Positions 16,894 to 25,235 of a stretch of DNA of 40,477 nt are shown here, in pieces. The DNA lies in contig JAOACZ010000185.1 of the NCBI GenBank assembly GCA_026417575.1, positions 1 to 40,477 of the forward strand. The letters are read 5' to 3'. A program made the position numbers and the translations under genes. Under the pieces are notes generated by a model that had not been told where the DNA came from, searched no databases, and saw only the letters and a list, made by a program, of their open reading frames with translations. How positions within the stretch are numbered: the stretch's first letter is position 1; the number at the start of each line of letters is the position of its first letter. This DNA comes from a bacterium. Its GTDB lineage: Bacteria > Auribacterota > UBA3054 > JAPLST01.

Positions 16894-17667
16894 ATGCGTA
16901 TTTTACTCAGCAACGACGACGGCTTCGACGCGCCTGGACTACAAGCCTTGGTCGGTGCCCTCCAAGCGTGCGGCGAAATTACCATCGTCGCGCCAGTCTC
17001 GGAACAAAGTGCGGTGGGGCACGCCATTACAATTCACGATCCTCTCAAAGTACAGGAACGCTGGCGCGACGGCGTTTTGATCGGATATGCCGTCCATGGG
17101 ACGCCTGCCGATTGTGTCAAGTTGGCCTTGTGTTCGCTCCTGCCACAGCCGCCAGATGTTCTTTTTTCCGGCATCAATCACGGTGCGAATTTGGGCACCG
17201 ACATTATCTACTCTGGCACCGTCTCCGCCGCCACAGAAGGTACACTTCTTGGCATCCCTTCCATCGCTATTTCTCTCGATACCTATGAACGTAACGCTCA
17301 TTTCGACAGCGCGGCGCGCGCGGCACGCATGCTGCTTGATCTTTTGCCCAGCCTATCGCTGCCCGCAGGCACGCTCTTGAATGTCAATGTTCCCAACTTG
17401 CCATGGGAGAAAATACGCGGTTGGCGTGTCACTGTTCAAGGCAAGACGAAATATGTGGAAAACTACGTCGAGCGCATTGATCCACGGGGGAATCGCTACT
17501 ACTGGATTGCTGGCACCCTGGTCGAACAAGATGAGTGTGCCTACGCCGATTACCGCACGGTCAAGCACGGCTACATCTCCGTGACTCCGCTCCATTTCGA
17601 CGTCACTAACCACGCCTGCGTCGAGGAACTACGCGCAACGCTCGAGCCACGCCTCAACCCCTCATGA
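16894..17667 (+). CDS. surE: 5'/3'-nucleotidase SurE
   Basis: SurE dephosphorylates nucleoside 5'- and 3'-monophosphates using a divalent metal. RILLSNDDGFDAPGLQALV at the very N-terminus supplies the Asp-Asp metal ligands. APVSEQSAVGHAIT gives the Ser, and SGINHGANLGTDIIYSGTVS the Asn and phosphate-binding loop. The 257-residue length from ATG 16894 fits the family (about 250). An in-frame ATG at 16771 would add 41 non-homologous residues and lie upstream of the promoter, so I reject it. The stop overlaps the next gene's start (ATGA). It heads a tightly coupled six-gene operon. Confidence 0.95.
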   Translation: MRILLSNDDGFDAPGLQALVGALQACGEITIVAPVSEQSAVGHAITIHDPLKVQERWRDGVLIGYAVHGTPADCVKLALCSLLPQPPDVLFSGINHGANLGTDIIYSGTVSAATEGTLLGIPSIAISLDTYERNAHFDSAARAARMLLDLLPSLSLPAGTLLNVNVPNLPWEKIRGWRVTVQGKTKYVENYVERIDPRGNRYYWIAGTLVEQDECAYADYRTVKHGYISVTPLHFDVTNHACVEELRATLEPRLNPS

Positions 17668-18389
17668 ACCGCGCCCTTGTTTACGGCGCTGTTATTCTTC
17701 TCCTCACTGCCTGCGTCGAGTATCAGGAAGAATGGTTCCTGAACACGCGTGGCGGCGGCCACGTGCGCGTCACCTGCCAGCCATCCCCGCAGTGGCGCGC
17801 GGCTCACCCCCCCAGTGAGTGGGACCACGCCGCTCGTGTGTTCATCCCACCCTATCATGCCCTCAGCCAAGCGTGTGCTCAAGCAGGTGTGCGCATTGAA
17901 CGCTGTCGCTTCACGTACCGTGCACCCCGCCGCGTCCCGCGCGTCGAGCTCCTCCTAGCCTTCGATGCACTGCCTCACATCGCCCGCTGTACTCTCTTCG
18001 CAGATCGCGCTCTGCAGTGGCGTAGGGATCGTAACTCGATAACCTTCCTCCACTCGTTGCATGCTTACCCCGCTACCTTCCCACGACCAGCAAACGGCCC
18101 ACTCCCCCCCGCATGGTTCGCTGACGGTCGCGTGACGATCACCATACGCATGCCCGGCCGCATTGTGCATGCCGAGGGTGGTCGCGTGAAGCACCGCACC
18201 CTCGTGGCCAGCGCAAGCTTAAACGAACTCGCCGCAGGTACGCCGCTCTCGATACTGATTGAAGCACGCGTGCCGTGGCGCTGGTGGTGGCTCGTAATGC
18301 TCTTCCTGCTCCTCACAATCACAATCGTTCTTACGATGTTTTTCTCCCCTCGTCGGCGTGTCAAACATCAACGTCGCATCACAGCCTAG
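17664..18389 (+). CDS. Predicted lipoprotein with C-terminal membrane helix
   Basis: The 241-residue protein has a lipoprotein signal peptide: MNRALVYGAVILLLTAC, with lipobox L-T-A-C at Cys17. A predicted extracytoplasmic domain (about 20-200) follows, then a membrane helix (about 206-228, WWWLVMLFLLLTITIVL) and a short basic tail that keeps the C-terminus inside. The topology, lipid at one end and helix at the other, resembles LppM/DUF3153-type proteins, but I see no diagnostic motif and leave the family open. Start overlaps the surE stop by four bases. It lies 3 bp before an acyl-CoA ligase gene, hinting at an envelope lipid role (inference). Confidence 0.85.
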   Translation: MNRALVYGAVILLLTACVEYQEEWFLNTRGGGHVRVTCQPSPQWRAAHPPSEWDHAARVFIPPYHALSQACAQAGVRIERCRFTYRAPRRVPRVELLLAFDALPHIARCTLFADRALQWRRDRNSITFLHSLHAYPATFPRPANGPLPPAWFADGRVTITIRMPGRIVHAEGGRVKHRTLVASASLNELAAGTPLSILIEARVPWRWWWLVMLFLLLTITIVLTMFFSPRRRVKHQRRITA

Positions 18390-18392
18390 TCT

Positions 18393-20093
18393 ATGCCTAT
18401 CCCACATGGAATTCACAACCTGGTCGATCTGCTTGACGCGGCAGCCGCGCGCCGCCCATCAGGAATCGCCCTCCGCGAGCGTGGCATTCACACCACCATC
18501 GAATGGACCTACGCGACCTGGCGTGTGCGCACGTACCAATTCGCAGACTGGCTTCGAGAAGTGGGCATCACCCCAGGCGAGCCCGTAGCGCTCCTTCTGC
18601 CGAATGGGCGCTGGTGGGGCACCGCGTTTCTTGCCGTCCTGGCCAACGATGCCACCGTCGTGCCCTTGGATGTACGCGCCACGGCAAGAGATATTGCCAG
18701 TATCATTCGAGCCGCGGGCGTTCGCACCCTCATCTGCGCTGACACCTGCCGTGCACTGGTCGCTGCGCTCGCCGAGCACGCGGTGCACATCGAGCGCCTT
18801 TTATGGGTCGAGCTCGCCGAGGATAGCAGTTTCGCTGTCATGCTCGCCACGCGCACCCTCAGCGTGCTTCCGCGCCGCGCCCTCCGGCATTACCCCGCCG
18901 TCATCATTTACACCTCCGGAACCACCGGCGATCCCAAAGGCGTCGTCCTCTCGCATGGCAACATTCTCATCGATGTCTACGACTTGCTCGCCATGCTCGA
19001 AATCAGTAGCCACGAGTCGTTCGTCTCGATCCTCCCACTCAACCACGCCTACGAGTTGACAGGTGGCTTTGTGGCCCCGCTCGCGCTCGCCGCCACAATC
19101 ACCTACGTCAGCGCTTTGCGTCCCGATATCATTCTCGCCGCGCTGCATGAGGCGCGCATGAGTGTGATGATGGTTGTGCCGGCATTCTTGCGTCTCTTTA
19201 TGGAGCGGATTCGCGCCGAAGGCCGGCGCCGCCTCGGGAGGCTCTTTACCGTACTGCATCGCCTTTGCTATGTAGCAGCGCGCCTGCGGATGCCTCTTGG
19301 GCGCCTTCTCTTTTGGCCTGTGCGGCGTATGATCAGCCCCGCATTTAAATGCTTCATTTGCGGCGGCGCACCGGTTGACCCTCACCTCCTATGGGATTTC
19401 GAAGCGCTTGGCCTCACTGTCTTGCAAGGCTACGGTCTCACGGAAACGGCGCCAGTGATCAGTGTGAATACACTGCGGGCTAATCGCATCGGTAGTGTCG
19501 GCCGCCCGGTCGCATCCGTGGATCTTCGCATTGTGCCATGTGAAGGAGCCCGGCCTGGCACGGGCGAGCTCTGGGTGCGCGGAAGTATTGTGTTCCGCGA
19601 GTATTACCGTAACCCACACGCCACGGCCCTGGCCTTCCACCTCGACTGGTTCAAGACCGGCGATCTTGTTGCGCGTGATCGACGCGGTTTTCTTTACGTG
19701 GTCGGCCGCATTAAGAACATCATCGTTACCGAAGGCGGCAAAAACATCTATCCAGAAGAACTGGAGTACGCTTTCGCTGGCCTGCCTGGTGTGAAAGAAT
19801 TTTGCATTGTCGGCGTTCGCGAGCCTGGTGCCGGCGAACGGCCTGTGGCCGTTCTCGTTCCGGATCGCGAAGCCTTGGCACGCACGCATGGCGCTGATCA
19901 CACTGCCCAGGATCACGCGCTCAAGCGCGCCTTCGCCGCGCGCGCGGCCCAGCTCGCCGACTACCAACGCCCCAAGGCCGTCATCATTCGCGAAGACGTC
20001 CCCAAAACTGCAACCTTGAAAATTAAACGCAGCGCGCTGCGCGAGGAACTCGAGCGCGCGGTACGTCACTCCCTCCAGGACCAACGCTTATGA
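18393..20093 (+). CDS. AMP-forming acyl-CoA synthetase (fatty acid-CoA ligase family)
   Basis: ANL-superfamily enzyme of 566 residues that should activate a carboxylic acid with ATP and load it onto CoA or another thiol. Motifs appear in order: YTSGTTGDPKGVVLSHGN (phosphate loop, about 172-189), QGYGLTETAPV (about 345), WFKTGDLVARD (about 425), GRIKNIIVTEGGKNIYPEELE (hinge), and PKTATLKIKR with the late catalytic Lys. Sequence style fits long-chain acyl-CoA synthetases; the acyl substrate cannot be read from sequence. No clear membrane helix. It is followed by an overlapping acyl-CoA thioesterase gene (ATGA), so thioester formation and cleavage are co-regulated. Confidence 0.92.
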   Translation: MPIPHGIHNLVDLLDAAAARRPSGIALRERGIHTTIEWTYATWRVRTYQFADWLREVGITPGEPVALLLPNGRWWGTAFLAVLANDATVVPLDVRATARDIASIIRAAGVRTLICADTCRALVAALAEHAVHIERLLWVELAEDSSFAVMLATRTLSVLPRRALRHYPAVIIYTSGTTGDPKGVVLSHGNILIDVYDLLAMLEISSHESFVSILPLNHAYELTGGFVAPLALAATITYVSALRPDIILAALHEARMSVMMVVPAFLRLFMERIRAEGRRRLGRLFTVLHRLCYVAARLRMPLGRLLFWPVRRMISPAFKCFICGGAPVDPHLLWDFEALGLTVLQGYGLTETAPVISVNTLRANRIGSVGRPVASVDLRIVPCEGARPGTGELWVRGSIVFREYYRNPHATALAFHLDWFKTGDLVARDRRGFLYVVGRIKNIIVTEGGKNIYPEELEYAFAGLPGVKEFCIVGVREPGAGERPVAVLVPDREALARTHGADHTAQDHALKRAFAARAAQLADYQRPKAVIIREDVPKTATLKIKRSALREELERAVRHSLQDQRL

Positions 20094-20497
20094 CGACCTT
20101 CACCCTCGTGCGCCCAGAGCATCTAAACCATTACGGTTACCTCTTCGGCGGCAACTTGCTCAAATGGGTGGATGAATGTGCCTGGATGGCCGCCTCACGT
20201 GAGTTTCCCGGCTGCCCCCTGGTCACCGTCGCCATGAACGACGTTGTCTTCAAAGAAAAAGTGCGCAATGGTTCCATCCTACGCTTCTCCATCACGTGGT
20301 TGCGTCAAGGTACCACCTCCGTTACTTACGCTGTGCAAGTTTTTGCTCACGCCCCTGGCGTCCGCCACGAAAAACTCGTCTTTAGCACCGAAGTAACCTT
20401 CGTCCACGTTGACGCACGCGGCCGAAAAAAACCCTTGCCCGTGCGCCACGTGACCCCCAGAGATATCTCACACTGTTCTTCCCATGACGCCCGCTAA
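20090..20497 (+). CDS. Acyl-CoA thioesterase, hotdog fold (YciA/BACH type)
   Basis: The 135-residue hotdog protein begins RPEHLNHYGYLFGGNLLKWV followed by DECAW. This is the family pattern in which a loop and the Asp/Glu of the central helix form the active site (compare N-x-x-G-x-x-FGG-x-L-x-x-x-D-E). VTVAMNDVVFKEKVRNGSI follows as in YciA and BACH enzymes. These hydrolyse acyl-CoA to free acid and CoA. The start overlaps the ligase stop by four bases and its end overlaps the CinA-like gene by 14 bases. Co-expression with a ligase suggests acyl-CoA pool control or membrane lipid turnover (inference). Confidence 0.9.
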   Translation: MTTFTLVRPEHLNHYGYLFGGNLLKWVDECAWMAASREFPGCPLVTVAMNDVVFKEKVRNGSILRFSITWLRQGTTSVTYAVQVFAHAPGVRHEKLVFSTEVTFVHVDARGRKKPLPVRHVTPRDISHCSSHDAR

Positions 20498-21227
20498 CGC
20501 TACCGCCGCGATTATCATCGTCGGAAACGAAATCCTCTCCGGTCGCACCCGCGATGCCAATGCATGCTGGCTCGCTCAACAACTCACCAAAATCGGTGTC
20601 CTGCTCCGCCGCATCTCCGTCATCCCCGACGTACGGGAGACCATCGTCGCAGAGCTCAATGCCCTCCGCTTCACTCATGATTACGTGATCATCTGCGGCG
20701 GCATCGGTCCAACACCTGATGACGTTACCCGCCCTGCTGTCGCCGCCGCCTTTGGCGTGCCGTGTGAGCCCCACCCAGAAGCCGTTGAAATCCTGCAGCG
20801 CTATTACGGTGAACGCGCCACACCCCGCCGCATGTCCATGGCCGAGCTCCCACGCGGTTGTGAGTTGATTTATAACCCGTTTTCTGGAGCCCCCGGCTGT
20901 CGCATTGATAATGTCTTCGTCCTACCCGGCATTCCCGACCTCGTCCAAGGTATGTTTCCGCAAATCGCTCAAGTTTTGCGTCACGGTGCCTGGCACGAAT
21001 GCGAACTGCGCACGCAACTGGGCGAGAGCGAATTTGCTGATTTGATGGAAGCCGCTTTAGGGCTGTTCCCCGGCGTCGACATCGGTTCCTACCCCTCGTG
21101 GCAAAACCACAACTGGCGCTGCACGCTAGTGTTTAAAAGTGCGGATGCACCGACGCTTCAAGCCGCATACGCATGGTTCGATGACGCGCTGACGCGTCGC
21201 GCACAGGAACTGGGTAAACCAAAATGA
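20484..21227 (+). CDS. CinA N-terminal (molybdopterin-binding-like) domain protein
   Basis: The 247-residue protein carries a single MoCF/CinA-N domain: AAIIIVGNEILSGRTRDANA at the N-terminus, VIICGGIGPTPDDVTRPAVA at about 69-88, and VFVLPGIPDLVQGMF. It lacks the C-terminal nicotinamide-nucleotide amidase domain of full CinA (about 410 residues). Standalone versions exist in many phyla; some CinA relatives act as pyrophosphatases on ADP-ribose or FAD-like substrates. Whether this one does cannot be told. It overlaps the thioesterase by 14 bases and the TPR gene by four (ATGA). Confidence 0.88.
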   Translation: MTPANATAAIIIVGNEILSGRTRDANACWLAQQLTKIGVLLRRISVIPDVRETIVAELNALRFTHDYVIICGGIGPTPDDVTRPAVAAAFGVPCEPHPEAVEILQRYYGERATPRRMSMAELPRGCELIYNPFSGAPGCRIDNVFVLPGIPDLVQGMFPQIAQVLRHGAWHECELRTQLGESEFADLMEAALGLFPGVDIGSYPSWQNHNWRCTLVFKSADAPTLQAAYAWFDDALTRRAQELGKPK

Positions 21228-22750
21228 ATCCCACACGCCTTCTTGCGCTATGCCTCACCTGCACTGCCTGCGTGGCCTTCGCAACGAATTTCGTTGTGCG
21301 GGCGAAAGGAGCTTCACTCGCGGCAATCTTGCAGGCCGCGATGCAGGAGAGCGCCTCGCTCGCACTAGCGCGGCGTGTCATGCAGGCTCAGCCCGAGTCG
21401 TGGCATGCCCGCTCACAAGATGCTGAGCAGCTGCCCGATACGGATGTTGTGGCCGTGCGTGCCGAATGGCGCCGCTGGCAAGCGCAATTACCCGCCCTCT
21501 CACGTAGTGCCCGCCGTGGGTCCTATGACCTCATTCTCCAACGTTACCACGCTGCGCGCCAAGCCTTTTGGGATGCTTTCAGCCTCGCTAACATTCACGC
21601 CATGAGCCTCGCCTTTAGCGACGCGGAACTCTTCCTCGCTCAGCTACGCGCATTGTTTCCCCCAGACAATGCGCCGCCCGATGTACCACGTCTGCCCGAG
21701 CCGGATGACATGCGCCGCGCTTATCGCACCGCCCTCTACACCACGCGCACCAACTGGATTGCTGGCCTGCACTGCGACGCCGCGCAGGCCAACGCCCTCC
21801 ATACCATCTTTCGCGCACGCAGCCTCGCTGATCACACAACGCTCCTCGACCACGTCGCTACTGCAGCGTGGCCCACCGTCACCCTCACCTGGCTTGGCCG
21901 CGTCTACCAGGACCTCGCCTGGCAAGAACCCTACGTCTTCGCTTACTGGTACGGCTGGGGCAATGCTCGCGCCCTCCTTGGCGATCGTGCGGGTGCCAAC
22001 CACGTTTGGCGCGCCGCTCTGCGCTACTTCCCTGATACCCTTTACGTGCGCTACCACTTCGCACGCACGTGCGGCTCCACGCCAGAGGAACACCGCCGCG
22101 CAATTCGCCAGTTCGAATGGATTACCACTGCGACGAAAGATCCTCTCTGGCGAGTAAAAGCCTATTGCCACATGGCGCGGCGCTATTTGGCCTGCGATGA
22201 CTATGCTCAAGCGTTGGAAGCGGCACAGCGCGCCGTCGCGACAGCGCAATCTTTCCACGAAGAACTTGCCCCATGGTTGATCGAAGCGTGGCGCTTGCAA
22301 AGCACCGCATGGCTGCGCCGTGGCCAGCCCGATCAGGCCGCCCAAGCCCTCGAGCAGGCCGTGACAACCTTCCCCACCCACACCGCACTTAAGCGCGAAC
22401 TCGCTGACTTGCTCTACGGCCTCGCGCTCGCTCACGAAACGAACACCTCCTACGCCGCGCGCGCCATCCAGTGGTACGAGAAAACTCTGCGCGAAGCAGG
22501 TGAATCCACTGACATTCTTGGTCGGCAAGCCCAGCTGCTGCTCTTGCTCGGCCGCGCTGCCGAGGCACGTAACGCAGCCGTGCGCCAACTCGCACTCGAC
22601 CCAAGCTCCCCGGCCGCTCTCACCACGATCGGCTGGACCTACGTGTCCGACGGTGACAACGCCACCGCACGCATCTTCTTCCGTAAGGCCCTTGATGTGA
22701 ACGCCAGCTACGCCCCTGCCCGCGACGCCCTCGCCGCTCTGCCCGAGTAA
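21224..22750 (+). CDS. Exported tetratricopeptide-repeat protein
   Basis: The 508-residue protein has an N-terminal hydrophobic signal (about 1-22, MNPTRLLALCLTCTACVAFA). Whether Cys16 is a lipidation site is unclear because position -3 is Cys. TPR helices occupy the second half, most clearly about 310-350 (AYCHMARRYLACDDYAQALE), 360-395 and 445-505 (ILGRQAQLLLLLGRAAEARN; AALTTIGWTYVSDGDNATAR). The region between (about 50-300) is helical with many Trp and Ala residues. TPR proteins scaffold other proteins; the partner is unknown. It is the last gene of the surE operon, and no terminator is seen after it. Confidence 0.88.
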   Translation: MNPTRLLALCLTCTACVAFATNFVVRAKGASLAAILQAAMQESASLALARRVMQAQPESWHARSQDAEQLPDTDVVAVRAEWRRWQAQLPALSRSARRGSYDLILQRYHAARQAFWDAFSLANIHAMSLAFSDAELFLAQLRALFPPDNAPPDVPRLPEPDDMRRAYRTALYTTRTNWIAGLHCDAAQANALHTIFRARSLADHTTLLDHVATAAWPTVTLTWLGRVYQDLAWQEPYVFAYWYGWGNARALLGDRAGANHVWRAALRYFPDTLYVRYHFARTCGSTPEEHRRAIRQFEWITTATKDPLWRVKAYCHMARRYLACDDYAQALEAAQRAVATAQSFHEELAPWLIEAWRLQSTAWLRRGQPDQAAQALEQAVTTFPTHTALKRELADLLYGLALAHETNTSYAARAIQWYEKTLREAGESTDILGRQAQLLLLLGRAAEARNAAVRQLALDPSSPAALTTIGWTYVSDGDNATARIFFRKALDVNASYAPARDALAALPE

Positions 22751-23924
22751 AACACATCTCTCCCCCCCAACTACGCTCCTCATGCACGGTGCCAGGTCCT
22801 TTCGGCTCGGTTCGTCACTACATCCTTGCATACCTCTGGCGCGCGTCAGCGACACACAATTTTCCCTAAAAAATGTATCCTATGTGCATCGTGACAATCA
22901 CGCCACAGCGTTCTCGCAGACGTTAGTTCGCCGTACGGACAACGTAGTCAATTCCGCGTTCAAGTCCCTGTTCGGGTAGGCGCAATTTCGGCCATGTGAA
23001 TATACAAGACCGGCTCCCTAATTAACCGCAGTGGCGCACCTGCCTGCTTTTGCCGGGGAAAATGCACCCCGCCCGTGGACGCGATACTTGGCAATCTATT
23101 ACATCGCGCGCTATTCGACAAGACGACACCTCACGGCCTGCACGCCATTTTCTACCCCCACGCTCAAGCGCCACCATGTTCTGTGCGGAAAACGATGTAG
23201 CATAACTTTGCCACACATTGCAACACACACCTGTCTATCGTGCGGGCAACCGAGGTCGCCCCATACAGTACCAAAGGCGATAACCGTGCATACGGTGACA
23301 TTCCCCGCATGATTACCGAGCAAGGCTAGCACTAACGGGCAGCCAGCGTAACTCGCCACGGTCATTAGCATTTCTATGCACGACCAGGAATGCATCGCAC
23401 CCTTCGCGCCGCTAACACAGACAATAATTGTCGCTTGCGGAGCTTGCCTACAGGATCGTGTGCAGTTGCGCCAACACCTTTAACACCAACAGAGGCTCTG
23501 CCAACATCGCCATTCGGGCGCGAAGGACTAACAACCACTGTGACACTCTCTGCGAAGTCACGCGGTTCATTTTTCTGCGTTGTGTATGCGCTTGCAGGGT
23601 ATTCTCGTCACGCAAGTCGCCACGCCAGCGACAAAGCGCACTTGTCGGAAGGACAATACCCTACTACACTTTTCCAGCAGGTGGGGCACGGGTCCCAGTT
23701 GAGCACGAGGCAACAACGTGCTGTGACACATGAAAAACAGACGCGTGACAATCAAGAAAATCAGTCGTACGAACGACCGCGCGGCGGACATTCAGCAGAA
23801 TAACGGCCCCCTGATACGGCGGCGGAGCCCATCGGCACAGGTTTTCTCGATCTCAGAGCTTTCCCCTCGGTGGAGACAAACAGGCGCTCGCATGTCTGCA
23901 ACCACAAAATGCTATACTAGCGCC
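22751..23924. other. Long intergenic region without a supported gene
   Basis: About 1.17 kb between the TPR gene and the M48 protease gene. Open frames up to 137 codons exist but have low-complexity, arginine- and threonine-rich composition and no ribosome sites. A perfect 13-bp palindrome GACAAT-A-ATTGTC lies at 23420-23432. A TTCAAGTCC at 22959-22967 recalls a tRNA T-loop, but the flanking bases do not pair. No terminator, tRNA, tmRNA, SRP or RNase P core was recognised. Confidence 0.55.
23909..23918 (+). promoter_or_regulatory. Extended -10 promoter of the M48 gene, probably leaderless
   Basis: The sequence TGCTATACT carries TATACT at 23913-23918 with TGC directly before it. The ATG at 23925 lies where transcription should begin. 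No good -35 is visible 17 bp upstream and no ribosome site is present. Confidence 0.55.
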
Positions 23925-25091
23925 ATGAGCACCGCAAACGATCTCACCTTGGACAACAAACGACTCGAACGCGCACGGCGCTATGATCGCATTCACAACT
24001 GGCTCTTTCTCGTTGACCTTCTCCTGATCCTGGTGGCGTTGTCGGCAATGATGTACCGCGGGGAACGTGGTGTGTCTTTTGCCTTGCTGCGCCTGATTGA
24101 GCACCATCTCAGCACGCACCGGTGGATCGCCACCGCGGCGTACTTGGGTGCCGTGGTAACAGGATATGTGGTGGCGTTCTTGCCCTATCACTGGTTCAAA
24201 GGCTATTACCTTGAGCATCAATTCCAACTCAGTACTCAGCGCTGGTACCAGTGGTTGGCGGACGAACTTAAGAGTTGGCTCGTCATGCTCGCCGTGGTCG
24301 TGCCGCTTGGCTCATTGTGGTACTGGTTCATGCGTGCGGCAGGCGCGTGGTGGTGGCTATGGGCTGCTGCAGGGTGGATCTTTTTCCAAGTGATTTTGGG
24401 CATGGTGTTTCCCGTGCTAATCCTCCCACTGTTTTACCGCAGCCGTCCGGTGGAGGACACAAGCCTCCTCGCAGCAGTAGAGGACCTGGCGCGCCGCTGT
24501 GGCGTGCGCGTGCTTGGCGTATATCGGCTTGGGTTGTCAGCGAAGACACGTAAGGCAAATGCGGCCTTGGCCGGATTGGGCGCCACGAAACGCGTGCTGC
24601 TCGGCGACACTCTCCTGGATCACTTCACCCCACAAGAGGTGCTGTGTGTCCTAGCCCATGAGTTCGGCCATTACTGGCACGCACACCTGCCCAAATTACT
24701 CGTCGTGACCGGGGCCAGCGCGGTCGTCGGTATGTGGCTGGCCGATCGCGTAATGCGAGCTTTGGCAGCGTTGCTTGGCATCAGTGATCTCACCTGCGTC
24801 GCTACGTTCCCCCTGCTCCTCCTTGCCTTGCTGGTATTCGCCGTACTCACGCTCCCCTGCATGAACGCTTTAGCGCGTCACTGTGAACGCCGTGCAGATC
24901 TTTTCGCTCTCGAGACTACCCGCGATCCGGACGCTTTCATCTCGGCCATGACGCGCTTGGCCGCGTCCAATCTCTCCAATCCCGAACCGCATCCGTTGAT
25001 CGAGTGGCTGTTGCATAGCCATCCCAGCATCGCACGTCGCATCGCCGCGGCTCGCGCATGGCAAGCAGCACGTGGCTCGGGGGCAATTTAA
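23925..25091 (+). CDS. M48 family metallopeptidase (Ste24/CAAX-protease-like)
   Basis: A membrane zinc protease of 388 residues. The zinc motif is VLAHEFGHYWHAH (HEFGH, His245-His249), and the third ligand lies in HCERRADLFALE. Helices occur at about 26-43, 68-86, 117-137, 145-168 and 255-320. LGLSAKTRKANAALAGLGAT, then KRVLLGDTLL, is typical of Ste24-type enzymes, which in bacteria are thought to clear misfolded or clogged membrane proteins. I choose ATG 23925. Upstream in-frame ATGs at 23730 and 23892 would add non-homologous residues and precede the promoter. It converges on the M16 gene. Confidence 0.93.
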   Translation: MSTANDLTLDNKRLERARRYDRIHNWLFLVDLLLILVALSAMMYRGERGVSFALLRLIEHHLSTHRWIATAAYLGAVVTGYVVAFLPYHWFKGYYLEHQFQLSTQRWYQWLADELKSWLVMLAVVVPLGSLWYWFMRAAGAWWWLWAAAGWIFFQVILGMVFPVLILPLFYRSRPVEDTSLLAAVEDLARRCGVRVLGVYRLGLSAKTRKANAALAGLGATKRVLLGDTLLDHFTPQEVLCVLAHEFGHYWHAHLPKLLVVTGASAVVGMWLADRVMRALAALLGISDLTCVATFPLLLLALLVFAVLTLPCMNALARHCERRADLFALETTRDPDAFISAMTRLAASNLSNPEPHPLIEWLLHSHPSIARRIAAARAWQAARGSGAI

Positions 25092-25221
25092 GTACGCACA
25101 GTCTCCTCGCCGCGCCGACGCGCAACACGCACTCGCCTCGTGTTTCCCACCTCACGCTTGGGCAAACAGCACTGCTGGCAAGAGTCCCTGCCGTGAGGAA
25201 GCAGGTCACACTCCTGACGAC

Positions 25222-25235
25222 CGTCAGCGCTGACG
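25222..25235. repeat. 14-bp perfect palindrome at the M16 stop codon
   Basis: CGTCAGCGCTGACG at 25222-25235 spans the TGA (25226-25224, minus strand) of the M16 gene in the 132-bp convergent gap with the M48 gene. No T-tract follows on either strand, so I do not call it a terminator. Confidence 0.5.

Noticed and set aside
21644-22855. 403-codon open frame antisense to the TPR gene
   Set aside because: High-GC shadow of the TPR gene, without homology or a ribosome site.
22950-22980. tRNA-like T-loop TTCAAGTCC
   Set aside because: The flanking bases do not form the five-pair T-stem (CCGCG against CCCTG), and no acceptor or anticodon arms fit.
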